The position numbers and the translations under genes are program-made. A stretch of DNA of 64,000 nt. Source: a virus. Shown here one piece after another: positions 42,901-51,600 of this stretch. How positions within the stretch are numbered: the first letter of the stretch is position 1; each line of letters opens with the position of its first letter. Under the pieces are notes generated by a model. The model ran no database searches. It was not told the DNA's origin and was given only the letters and a program-made list of their open reading frames with translations. The stretch covers positions 62,001 through 126,000 of IMG/VR virus record IMGVR_UViG_3300009164_000038. The stretch is one strand, 5' to 3'.

Positions 42901-43701
42901 ATTCCACGTATGGATGTGTTAATGGAAATTGAAGATCCGTTTAAACTATTAACACCATTGACATCAACACACGACTCGAAAAATCAAACAACCACCGACT
43001 TGTTACCATATCAGACTACTAAAAATTATGGAACAATCGTTGACCTAACGGCATATTATGATATTGAAAATCAACCAGCTGAGTACTTAGCACCAATTTA
43101 CAATTCGGAAACTATTGCGTCTGATGAATTGGCATCTCAACTGGACATAGAAACAAATATATTAACAGAAATAATACCACAACTTGATATTGAAACAAAT
43201 ATATTAACAGAAATAATACCAGAGATAGATATCAGAATAAATCCATTAGTGGATGCGAAAATAATAAATCGACTTGATGTTGAAACAATTTTATTACCAA
43301 AAATAACACCAGAGATTGATATTGAACGTCGATCATTAATACCATTAATATCCGAATTCCAAACACAAATAATGTATACTACTAAAGAGCTAGATGAAGT
43401 TAGTGCATTTTCTACTTATATAAAAATATATGCTCTTGGAAATCTAGGTGACACGGCAACATATGTTGATCCGACTACTAGTCCATTGGGTAAACCATTT
43501 AGCATGGAATACAATTATGTGTCAGCTGCCTACCGCACACGTTATGATGCATCTGTAGAAGCGGGTAAATACAAAGGTGCCGATGTAGTAAAAGTTGGAA
43601 CCGATTATTGGAATTATCGTATATACTTTAACACACGTCATTTCTGTATACCTAAAAAAGGAAGATTGTTCCCAACATCATGGTATATAAGCGGGGGATA
43701 A
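36982..43701 (+). CDS. Giant adhesin/fibre protein with three internal repeat arrays (2239 aa)
   Basis: GGAGGG lies 5 nt before ATG 36982; ATG 36979 and TTG 36970 are alternatives. Beta-rich throughout with few Cys. About residues 575-620 there is ISLPFNLTMYGTNYSNINVA followed by TDGYITFGS, resembling adhesin beta-sandwich domains. Residues about 1585-1650 carry four full copies of LPYNISYLKLGGFEPL; about 1768-1832 five copies of NYNMPYNRENDFQLP; about 2057-2084 two copies of ETNILTEIIPQLDI within a longer series of weak repeats. The C-terminus (NTRHFCIPKKGRLFPTSWYI) is non-repetitive and perhaps the tip. Likely a long rod-like fibre or surface protein. No enzyme motif, and I do not recognise the family. 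Confidence 0.7.
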   Translation: MFNSVSACTPNSVITVDFYSSKSQTFNISTVGVILSVNDSIISTRPVDLLPLDHVQVTVTTPNSYLGYQIYEYQLDSLTQTSAIVNKNDYRPSVKTTDARKKWFNYAPQVFLISFYKSAINNQRRLGFNYNLTPNILAYHIVLDHINDTVCFYADTEELISKVYLPAGPIEYRKLSKINPATNKLETEAVVLCADKKMYRITLRSQSFNTNSFDPIVTPIGSFNNNLPFEADLPSGQSYTDARRAYYRSKINPIVTSFDINQNNTYIWVVGQGSIYYLNNQFELISTFNSALDKFSSIACIGTGAIVVTTLGIIYYVSNSGEFSQMQTLGQDVNSVGTPSTMPDSDFVGIPDPNNCRIIVTNSDASSLYYIPTPNMAPAYARQFKHTLWVTGHDNNTALSIDSTNQIKEYRFDNKITLISVVGNSYLAVHYLQEFSTLNLVAPTGASIKKIIPFKFDDKIGPLSHIGTRPVRVKMLGIESIAANTSRDLSYWVNGAKAATNTKFNTGDYLGVSFRAYANGDYRRTIVIGETAIDCNFTVKSSTSNLDFFVPNTVALNRYSSLSLTPIRYSSTVNFGNIDTGANIGISLPFNLTMYGTNYSNINVATDGYITFGSTVLTGNVEFGSLHKDALYIETARDLYLGAPIDNRDPLNVHPATLNSGNTPGLYYKSGIIEEFQTIRIRWVGTEAQPYPLGNLVTCRATTINSTKVPLASVTDVNVGDYVSGTGITLSTTVVSITDLIDLNFVAASVNTISKFIKINYDAVALIHFNNSLNLQLVGNPLINYAYNNTVGYHNTFVLSAPSNIITSSASVKLILIDSFTNLLVFDGHVDSDVDDSYYVVFTKKPSGLSAYLDGIQTIDRLTISITCIGHVGGGPITSIVSEFYVSQADYNKIYINLVITNVTNGTIISKRFDGAYIITTVMTNSISVGTAYTINSTKIQMSGLTATDGYSIYYANVENYSTGPTGPAATPVKFHRLGFEVDSTTYLTSGSILSIQRKSVELSQPASISMDTDLLFKTILPVKELTYEVGISVGKLMQFIEYFYDNSNHLSTANVGMGSTASLTYTTVAANQSVVFYSDVGVGAWSVAGIGSFDYIDRGFCPYNKFQIIRPVTVPRKNETKIEILMTQTIPNNKDIYISAEFGFLAINGSEYTDNVKIKENDIISLTVPFNTSQRLVTPLISIGNYKFAVPMISDSVFFPNNRTVGPYYGYQVKETVIILDNQLIKTYITTTFTIPLTDTYYIPDYYNQLFLLTRTPTITRQVLPAGTYYNLRAGDIITIENILTPSSIYDVYDILVSTASRAIRISVRTGSGPVFNYIDFGTLVEPYARGLTYTIDPLYSSVGYVGDLFSTSNITLTATTAISGGGLYIDTAYANIIINNVDKGRYATNVSTGDIISLRRTIVNYVESNVTLYQVKTDTTILSKVYIPIGNWGLQNKVIVNEGLAPTEKLVTGNIAPTLVSDSSPLFKMDTQFEAESSTNIKIKSTPQHLATLNYLNVPKIDNVKFQNTSIGMGQMTFSKLPRLSLSLSEVFPTKLYSISSRLTANVFPELSKTSSYIKLTQGNLVLPHSISYMSVGSYMPLLPYNISYLKLGGFEPLLPYNISYLKLGGFEPLLPYNISYLKLGSFEPLLPYNISYLKLGSFEPLLPYNISYNLSETFKPEIDNTATYYKNQRFKDTISTIATYYINDTFFTESDAAITYYTSTEFEAKADTISTYNISDQFDINRDGGGNDFSPDKFDINLLPGGQQFHSGSVSNLPTNVTLMNYNMPYNRENDFQLPNYNMPYNRENDFQLPNYNMPYNRENDFQLPDYRMPYNRENDFQLPDYRMPFKREIDINENHYRNDANTINPTTQFGAIFPPSKINATNLSIYLTPITIHRDIMTGDISPVMKNKSELYASIVANADPKEVELYTYIDPIRHNKTYLFDTLKSAADPKESVLKDAIYSLAEAKVAISHTDLPPYNENIPTELIPRMDVLMEIEDPFKLLTPLTSTHDSKNQTTTDLLPYQTTKNYGTIVDLTAYYDIENQPAEYLAPIYNSETIASDELASQLDIETNILTEIIPQLDIETNILTEIIPEIDIRINPLVDAKIINRLDVETILLPKITPEIDIERRSLIPLISEFQTQIMYTTKELDEVSAFSTYIKIYALGNLGDTATYVDPTTSPLGKPFSMEYNYVSAAYRTRYDASVEAGKYKGADVVKVGTDYWNYRIYFNTRHFCIPKKGRLFPTSWYISGG
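41734..41940 (+). repeat. 48-bp tandem repeats (four full, one partial)
   Basis: Copies begin at 41734, 41782, 41830, 41878 and 41926 (partial). The full copies differ by only a base or two (GGT/AGT). They encode LPYNISYLKLG[GS]FEPL. A diverged copy precedes them. Near identity points to recent slippage or unequal exchange. Confidence 0.95.
42283..42480 (+). repeat. 45-bp tandem repeats (four full, one diverged)
   Basis: Copies begin at 42283, 42328, 42373, 42418 and 42463. They encode [ND]Y[NR]MPYNRENDFQLP; the fifth diverges into FKREIDIN. Confidence 0.95.
43150..43233 (+). repeat. 42-bp direct duplication
   Basis: Two near-identical copies at 43150-43191 and 43192-43233 encode ETNILTEIIP[QE][LI]DI; weaker copies continue to about 43350. 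Confidence 0.85.
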
Positions 43702-43702
43702 C

Positions 43703-46700
43703 ATGGCTGCTCTGATATCAAATCATCTTGTAATTGTTCCTGAAACTAACGACATAGCAATGAATACTACGTCGGTGTCGTCAACGGTTAGAGATTACAT
43801 ACACATAGAGTTATTTGGTGATAGTATTATGTGCGGAAGAGATCCCGACGAACTTGTTCCAGCTATGGGTGTCTGTAGTAAAAATGATCAAATTACTGCA
43901 AGAGTGCCGGAGCCACCGGCCAGATTATTAACTTTGTTAATGCCACAGCATAAACTTATAGTCACCACTAGATCCCAAGGAAATAGTACCAGTGGAGAAT
44001 TATTGCAAGGAAAAGATGGAGTAAATGAGCCATGGCCTGATGCCATACAAGCAAATATTGTAGTAATAAATCATGGACTTAATGATGCTAAACAAAATGT
44101 GTCATTAACCGAATATAGAAATAATTTAATTTCTTTAAGAAGAGGGTTAACGTCGGATCAAATAATGATTTGGCAAACACCAACTGTTAGCAAATTTTGG
44201 GATACTAATCCTTATGCAGAGGTTATGCGCGAAGTTGCAGCAAAGTATAAAGATATGGTTGCAGATGCTAATAGAATACCAAATTGGTTAAATGAACTTC
44301 CTGACGGCATACATCCCAGACAATTAGGTTATTACAAATTAGTAGATTTGTGTTTAACGAGTAAAATAAATTCTGCAATTATAAAATTATACGGTCAACC
44401 ACACTTACCTTATAAATGGTATAGAAAAGAACACCAAGAAAAATTTTTATTGGATAATGAAAAATTAATTGAATTACCATTTGTGCCACACTCTCAGAGA
44501 TGGGTAGAAGTGTATCATAGGGATAATCTGTCTTTCAGAGCAGTGTCCCGCGGCGCATTGGACATATACGGAAAATTAGATGCTGGGTTATGGGATTCAA
44601 AAAAAGATGTAGCGTTTGTATATACACACCGTAGTTATAATTTATCACGTATCAGACGCACTGATGGTAAAGTGGTTTTTAATAAAAATTTTGATATATA
44701 TGGAAATCCAGCTGAAGCGAAAAATCTTGCTAAGGCATTAAACGCAACCTCTAGCGATTATATTATAGTAATAACAACCTCAGACGAACCAAAAACAAAT
44801 AGACTTACTACCGAATTAACTGAAGCAATGTATAGATGTGGAGCAAGTGAAAACATTTTTAGTTCTACCTTATTTAAATTTCGATCAGCATATGCATTAG
44901 TTGGAATCCCGGGATGTGGCCAGGGCAATGGTATTGAAGCTTATAACGGATGCATCGATGGCCGCCCAGCATCTACTAGCCCACAACTAGGTTTAAGGAC
45001 AACTGAGTTTTCGTTTGCATATCCATTTACTAATCCAAAATTTAAATGGTCTTCTTTATTAAATGCTTACGGCGTATGGGATGATGCAATATCTGCGCAG
45101 ATAACAAATACACCTGCTTATAAGACAACAATATTAGAAGGTTCAAAAACAAATGCAGGAATAGCAACAGGTACATTAATTTTGCAACCCAATATGCCAA
45201 AATTATTAGCAAGATTTATTGTCGACTCACTGGTTACTAGCGTATTAGATACAATATCACCTGCATCAACGCCGACTATTATAGGATCGGTTGTACTTAC
45301 AACAGTTGGACAAGCAACACCTGCAATGTTATTTGGCGATAATGATAAAATAGGATATATATCAATTGATAGTATGCCTAAATTAAATTTAGCATTTTAT
45401 GCATCGAGCAACTATACTATTGAATTTTGGATAAATCGTACCGTTGATAAACGCGGCGGCGTGGTAATATGCAAAAACACCGAATACGAAATTTTTATTG
45501 AAACTGATGGGAAACTATCAATTGCATTAGATTGGAATCAAGGGTCGGACTTGACACTTCCTGGCGGCAAAGGACTAATATATACTACAGCAACAATTCC
45601 TTTATCTACATTAACACATGTAGCATTGGTAGTTAACGGAACAGAACTTTTATTATATTTAGATGGGGTAATTGATGTACAACAAAATAATTTAACTCAA
45701 TATTTAAATAGAACTTCTCAACCTAGTGCCAATCCAGTTACACTGGGTAACAGAGAAGGTGCAGCAACCGCAGCCAATCAACTATATGCTTATATTTTTG
45801 ATGTTAGAATTTGGGATGAAGCCAGAACTGCATCTCAGATTTTTTCAAATATGAATTTAGCCAATACCATTGGATCTGTACCATCAGTCTACTATGATAT
45901 AGGGGTAGTGCCATTACTTAAAAACTTTACAATAGATATTGGTGCTACATCAACTGAGGATATGATATTAATTGGGTATGACGTGTCAGCAGACGACCTT
46001 GTAAATTTTGGAATACAAACATCAATTAATAATATAAGAAAAGTTGAATACGGAGATATTATAACATGGTCAAGTAAGTTTACAGTAGAATTTAATTATA
46101 CAATTGGATATTGGATATGGACTGTATCGGAACTTCCCACTATCCCATTGGCTGGTGTATTATACCATAATAATTATCCAGGTAGGGGCACTACCTCAAT
46201 TATAAATTATAATGAATGGATAGTTGGCTCCGGGTCAATACCAGGATATAATCAAAACGGCAATACAAATGAAAATGAGCGGGTACTTGGCGCCAATCCG
46301 TGGGCCAACACTGATGTAGTATGGGAGACAAGACCGTCGGCTGATGGCTTTGCAGACGGGGGATGGGAGACACCGTGGTTTGACATTGATAATACTAAAA
46401 CATATAGGTTTTCTGTATGGGTCCGGCGCACTTCTACTGCTGCTGGGGGTTATTTTTATTTAGGCATGTATGGCAATAATGGTGGTGCATGTCGCATGGA
46501 TACAGGGGATGCAGAGCCTAACCCTTATTGGGATTATCGATTAACTTCACAATTAACACAAAATCAATGGTATCTTTTTGTGGGACATGTTTATCCTGCT
46601 ACAACTACAGCAACTGGTAAACATCCAGACTCTGGATATTACACTACAACAGGAAAAGTTGGCGATAATAATGGCGGAACTATTGGCACCGGTGATATAA

Positions 46701-48595
46701 AATGGGGACTCAATTCCACCCAAGGTATACATAGAACTTATCTGTATTACTGTAATGATAATGCGACACGATTACAATTTTATCGTCCTAGAGTAGATTT
46801 ATGTGATGGTACAGAACCCATGATTGTTGCCCTGTTAGAAGATAATATAGTTACTAATCGTAATTATGACGAACAATCTGGATTATTTACAGTGCCTGAC
46901 TCTTTTACTAGTACTTCTATTATAGTGTTTGGAGTGGGCGATTCAATGCAAGGAATGAATGATGTTACATTTACTATTGATCAACCTGTTACAAGTTTAA
47001 CTTGGTCAAACAAATATTACAATTGGCAAGTATTTTTTCCTAAAGCAGATGAGTATATATTTTCTTTGTCTGCTGATACATCTGCTAATTTGCAATTAAA
47101 ATCAAATATTGGAATTCAGTCTGATGCTGATATCACAGAAGTATTAAAAACCAGTGGGTCCCCATCGTACCAATATAAAAATATTGAAACTACTACATAT
47201 GTTATAAACGATCCCGGTTGGTATGATATAAAAATTTATGCAGAAACTGCTAATACATTAATTAGAGCTCCGGAATATTATTCGTCGCCGACAACCGTAA
47301 ATGGCCAGTGGTCTACATTAATTAATAACTTTGGAGTATGGGACGGCCCTGGCGAGTATAAGTGGTATATTACTATATTAAATTCTGGAAAATATACTTT
47401 TAATTTATCAGCAGATGATATAGGAAGTTTATATTTGTCAAGAACTGAGTTTAATGCTGAGTTTGAATTAGTAGTGGAAACCAATCAAACATCAAAAACA
47501 GAGAATTTTACAAATATATTTACAGCAGAAAAATTACTCAATGAGGGAGACTACATAATTAAAATTATAGCAGATACAACCGGTAGTTCTGCCGCAGTAG
47601 CAGCAAGTTTAACCGATTACCATAATGATGTAATATGGAGTTCTGCTAATGTTAAAAACCCAACGGACATAATAGCAAAAGGGCTTGCAGCATCTGTTAG
47701 AACTGTAGCAGGCTCGACTATATGGAACACCAGGACAGCTAACAATCTTAAAAACATAGATGAGCATGGTAAAGAGAAATTGTGTGATATGTATGATACA
47801 TATTGCGAGATAAACTTTGATATTGCTCAAAATGGCACACCGTTTGTAGTTGACATATATCCACCAAGTCCTAATAGAATAGATTCAAATGGTGTTGTCT
47901 TACCTATTAAAGCACCATTTTATGACATGATAAAAAATGTGCCACCTGTTAATGGTACAAGAATGATAAATGCAAGTTACAATACAGATAAGCATGAATA
48001 TTCTTTTGATAGTTATAATTTTGTAAATAAAAACACAATTGTTTTTAGTAAAGCTATGTCAGGCATGATAACTGTTATTTCTGATACAACATCAGATGTT
48101 TCGGTCAATGCATTAACTATACCAATACAAAATATACAAAGTTACCAAACTTTTAAAAAGACTTTTACTCATGGCAGGTGGTCGCAAGGCGGTCCTAATG
48201 CCCCCGTGTCTTGGATGACACCAACTCCTGGCAGTGCGCCTATTCCTGTTAAAAGCGGTGGGCCCCTTGCAACTCCGGTAGTAAAGACGGCAACAGATAC
48301 TAATAATTTAAAATTGTATAATACTCATATTATGCAACGAGTAGGGCCTGGAAAGTATTCAGAACCTATAGTGCTATCTCAACCACAGCATGGGTATGTC
48401 AGAATAACTGATAATAGAAGAAACTTTGCATACGTACCATTTCCTGACTATGAAGGGTTAGATACCTTTACTTATACATTATTAACCCAGACTGGGCAAA
48501 TGGGACCACCTAAGAGTGTTTATATAAATGTAATTGGATCAATAAGTTATGTATATGAACTAGAAGTTAATATAATCGCTGGCAATATAACATAA
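43703..48595 (+). CDS. Tail spike/fibre with SGNH esterase-like, ILEI-like, LamG-like and cadherin-like domains
   Basis: 1630 aa. Residues 33-225 form an SGNH hydrolase: ELFGDSIMCG (Ser41), a block II Gly about 93, NHGLND (Asn127) and DGIHP (Asp201, His204), so all catalytic positions are filled. Such domains deacetylate polysaccharide. Residues about 300-415 resemble the ILEI/FAM3 domain (FVYTHRSYNLSRIRRTDGKV, SSDYIIVITTSDEP, RSAYALVGIPGCGQGNG). Residues about 560-710 are LamG-like (YTIEFWINRTVDKRGGVV ... IFDVRIWDEAR). Near 1195-1300 is a PA14-like segment (FGVWDGPGEYKWYITILNSG). Residues about 1558-1612 look cadherin-like (PDYEGLDTFTYTLLT). Probably a receptor-binding protein that also trims host surface glycan. 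It follows the giant fibre gene by one base. Substrate unknown. Confidence 0.8.
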   Translation: MAALISNHLVIVPETNDIAMNTTSVSSTVRDYIHIELFGDSIMCGRDPDELVPAMGVCSKNDQITARVPEPPARLLTLLMPQHKLIVTTRSQGNSTSGELLQGKDGVNEPWPDAIQANIVVINHGLNDAKQNVSLTEYRNNLISLRRGLTSDQIMIWQTPTVSKFWDTNPYAEVMREVAAKYKDMVADANRIPNWLNELPDGIHPRQLGYYKLVDLCLTSKINSAIIKLYGQPHLPYKWYRKEHQEKFLLDNEKLIELPFVPHSQRWVEVYHRDNLSFRAVSRGALDIYGKLDAGLWDSKKDVAFVYTHRSYNLSRIRRTDGKVVFNKNFDIYGNPAEAKNLAKALNATSSDYIIVITTSDEPKTNRLTTELTEAMYRCGASENIFSSTLFKFRSAYALVGIPGCGQGNGIEAYNGCIDGRPASTSPQLGLRTTEFSFAYPFTNPKFKWSSLLNAYGVWDDAISAQITNTPAYKTTILEGSKTNAGIATGTLILQPNMPKLLARFIVDSLVTSVLDTISPASTPTIIGSVVLTTVGQATPAMLFGDNDKIGYISIDSMPKLNLAFYASSNYTIEFWINRTVDKRGGVVICKNTEYEIFIETDGKLSIALDWNQGSDLTLPGGKGLIYTTATIPLSTLTHVALVVNGTELLLYLDGVIDVQQNNLTQYLNRTSQPSANPVTLGNREGAATAANQLYAYIFDVRIWDEARTASQIFSNMNLANTIGSVPSVYYDIGVVPLLKNFTIDIGATSTEDMILIGYDVSADDLVNFGIQTSINNIRKVEYGDIITWSSKFTVEFNYTIGYWIWTVSELPTIPLAGVLYHNNYPGRGTTSIINYNEWIVGSGSIPGYNQNGNTNENERVLGANPWANTDVVWETRPSADGFADGGWETPWFDIDNTKTYRFSVWVRRTSTAAGGYFYLGMYGNNGGACRMDTGDAEPNPYWDYRLTSQLTQNQWYLFVGHVYPATTTATGKHPDSGYYTTTGKVGDNNGGTIGTGDIKWGLNSTQGIHRTYLYYCNDNATRLQFYRPRVDLCDGTEPMIVALLEDNIVTNRNYDEQSGLFTVPDSFTSTSIIVFGVGDSMQGMNDVTFTIDQPVTSLTWSNKYYNWQVFFPKADEYIFSLSADTSANLQLKSNIGIQSDADITEVLKTSGSPSYQYKNIETTTYVINDPGWYDIKIYAETANTLIRAPEYYSSPTTVNGQWSTLINNFGVWDGPGEYKWYITILNSGKYTFNLSADDIGSLYLSRTEFNAEFELVVETNQTSKTENFTNIFTAEKLLNEGDYIIKIIADTTGSSAAVAASLTDYHNDVIWSSANVKNPTDIIAKGLAASVRTVAGSTIWNTRTANNLKNIDEHGKEKLCDMYDTYCEINFDIAQNGTPFVVDIYPPSPNRIDSNGVVLPIKAPFYDMIKNVPPVNGTRMINASYNTDKHEYSFDSYNFVNKNTIVFSKAMSGMITVISDTTSDVSVNALTIPIQNIQSYQTFKKTFTHGRWSQGGPNAPVSWMTPTPGSAPIPVKSGGPLATPVVKTATDTNNLKLYNTHIMQRVGPGKYSEPIVLSQPQHGYVRITDNRRNFAYVPFPDYEGLDTFTYTLLTQTGQMGPPKSVYINVIGSISYVYELEVNIIAGNIT

Positions 48596-48610
48596 GAATT
48601 GGAGTTAAAA

Positions 48611-51600
48611 TTGGTTTACCAAATTTTTGAAAATGGAAAAAATGTAATAGTTACATTGAAAACTAATAAACCCGACGGGTCGGTTATACCATATGTAATT
48701 TCTGGCGCAGGCATAACATTAAATGACATAAATTCTATAAATGGAAAAACTCCTACTAGTTTAACTGGTAATTTTATTGTTGGGCCAAACGAACCTGGCT
48801 ATTTACAATTGGTAATAAAGATTAGAAATGATTTTTTACCAGAATCAACCGAACCGTTAACAGTAACATTAACAGGAGTTTCTCCAGCGGTTACTAAAAT
48901 AATTGAAATAATTGATCCTCCTACGTATGCTATTGCACCAGATAAAATTGTAGTCGATGAAGGAGATACAATTACCTATACTGTGACCACTACTAGAGTT
49001 AAAGACGGAACAATCTTGTACTTGACGAATAGAGGAACTACACAAACTTCAGATTTTGGACTAGCAGATTCATTATATAGAACAGGTGCAGGTAGCTATG
49101 ATTGGACAGTGCCAGCTGGAATTTATCAATTGGAAGTTACAATCACAGGTGCTGGCGGTGGCAAAGGCGGCGACGGGTTGTATCCTGGATATATTGGGTA
49201 TCCTGGACAAATTGTATCTGGCATGTTGCCTGTGACTCCCGGAGACATGTTAAAAGTTTATATAGGCGGTGGTGGCAAAGAAGGAAGTACTGGTATAAAC
49301 AGAATTGGTGGCCCGGGTGGGCTCGGAACTGGTGCTAGTTATTTTTCAAATTTGTTAGCAACTATAACTAGTAGTCCAGAATCATTGACAGACGGCAACG
49401 GCTGGTTTGTTAAAAATGCCGTATCAAGCCAGGACCCGTATAATGCTATTCTATGGATAATTGTAATAAATGGAATTGTAAGATACATGGATTCTATTGC
49501 GCCTAGTCGAGGACTATTCCTTCCCGGGCAATATAAAGGGGTATTAAATGGAGATGATAATTTGTATGTTATGTCATATAATTTATTTGTTCCAATATCT
49601 GGACTGGCTGGCGGCACAGGTGGCGGCAGCGGACCTCAAACAGTTGCCGGTACTGGTGGTGGTGGGGGTGGGGCATCAGTTTTATTAATTAATAACACAG
49701 TTAAATTAATTGCCTCTGGTGGTGCAGGCGGCGGCGGTGGCGGCAATGAAGGATTAGGCGCAGGAAAAGAACAGGACGGGTGGGTCATGTCGTCTAGCAA
49801 TAACGGTGGCGACGGGTATACTAGTCAATATGTAGGTGCAGGCGGCGGCGGCGGTGGTGGCGGTTTATTTGGAGGACGCGGCGGAGCCCCTGGTGATGCT
49901 AACCAAGGTGCGTATAGTGGAAGTAATGGTATAAATCTAATACCTGCCACTGCATTAAATTTTCTAACAAGTTACAGCGACAACGGTGGTCGGGCAGGCG
50001 GCCTATCTACAGCAATTCCTGGCGGCAGTTTAAGTTTTAATAATCATAGTAATTATTTAAATATGCCGTATAGTACGGCGTTTGAGTTTGATGAAGACAA
50101 TTTTACCATTGAGTGGTGGTGGTATCTATTAGAACCGTTTGATTCTGCTAGCGGCCCAGGCATAGGACAAAAAGTTGATAATACTAAAAATGGATGGGTA
50201 ATATATAGGGACCCATTGAATAACCCAGATAAGTTAACAATAAGATTGGGTCTAATAACTGACTATCACGCAACAGTGTCTCCAACTAGTAATGCCTGGG
50301 AACACTGGGCAGTGGTTAGAGATGGTACTACATTATCTTGGTATTGTAACGGTGTTAACTGCGGTACCTATACTAATGTAAACACTAACATAATTTCTGA
50401 GGCTGCATCCAATGGTCAGAAACCTGATATGTACATTGGTTATGCATCTTATTGGGGATATTATGTACAAAATTCTCATATTTCTAATCTTCGTATAGTT
50501 AAAGGTGTTGCAGTATATATTGGTGATTTTGAAAAACCAACCGGGCCGCTAACTTCAACGCAAGGTGCAAATCCATATGGCGGGATTAATACACAAGCAA
50601 TACCATTATCAACATCTACCTCTTTATTGTTAATATCTCAAACTAGTTTGTTATATACATTGGATTCAAGTATTAACAATTTTAATATAAACAAAAATAA
50701 TAATAACGGAATTGTTGACTATAATATTAATACCCCTGTGTCATATAGCAGCATCGGAAACACAAATGAATTTGGTGCAGGTGGCTCCGGATCGTTCCAG
50801 TTTAAATGGACGGTTCCTAATCCAAATCAAGATAGTATTACTATAGTAAATAATTTAGCAACTTTTATAAGAACTGCAACTGCTGATAAATTAACAGAAG
50901 GCGCAGAAACATTAACAATGGAAGTTAGAACTAAATCGGTAAATGGACCAGTGGTTGCAACTGCAAACAGGGTTATAGTATATGATAAATCTAAGACAGT
51001 AAAAACATATTCTATTACTCCGAGTGTTAGTTATGTTGCTGAGGGTGATTTTATAGATTATAGAATTAATACATTCAATGTACCAAACGGTACTGTTTTA
51101 TACTGGCGTAACTATGGCACGGCAACAAGTGACGATTTTACCGACTCTGAAAATGCTGGGGTAGTGGTTATATTAAATAATGTTGCTGCTTTTACTAAAA
51201 CTATATCTAAAAATTATAAACCTAGTAGGACTGTACTTTTAAAATTAAGAACTGATAATAACACCAATGGTCTTATTGTTGCAGTATCAAAATCTGTAAC
51301 AATTTTTGACAATGCTGTTATGCAACCACCAATTTATTCGATCTTTCCGGTTGCATCCGACAGAGGTAGTAATTTATTAAAATGGTGGTGGACTAATAGA
51401 AATGGATTAGTAAGGAGCACAAGTACAACCGATTTATTTAATCAAAATGATATTCACGCACATGCAATTGCCAAATATTATCCAGGAGATGATTATCAAG
51501 TTGTAAATTACGATAAATTTGATAACTCGCCTATAATTCATTCTGCTACATTTGAATTTGAACAAGGATATGCAACGGATCAAACATTGATAGATAACAA

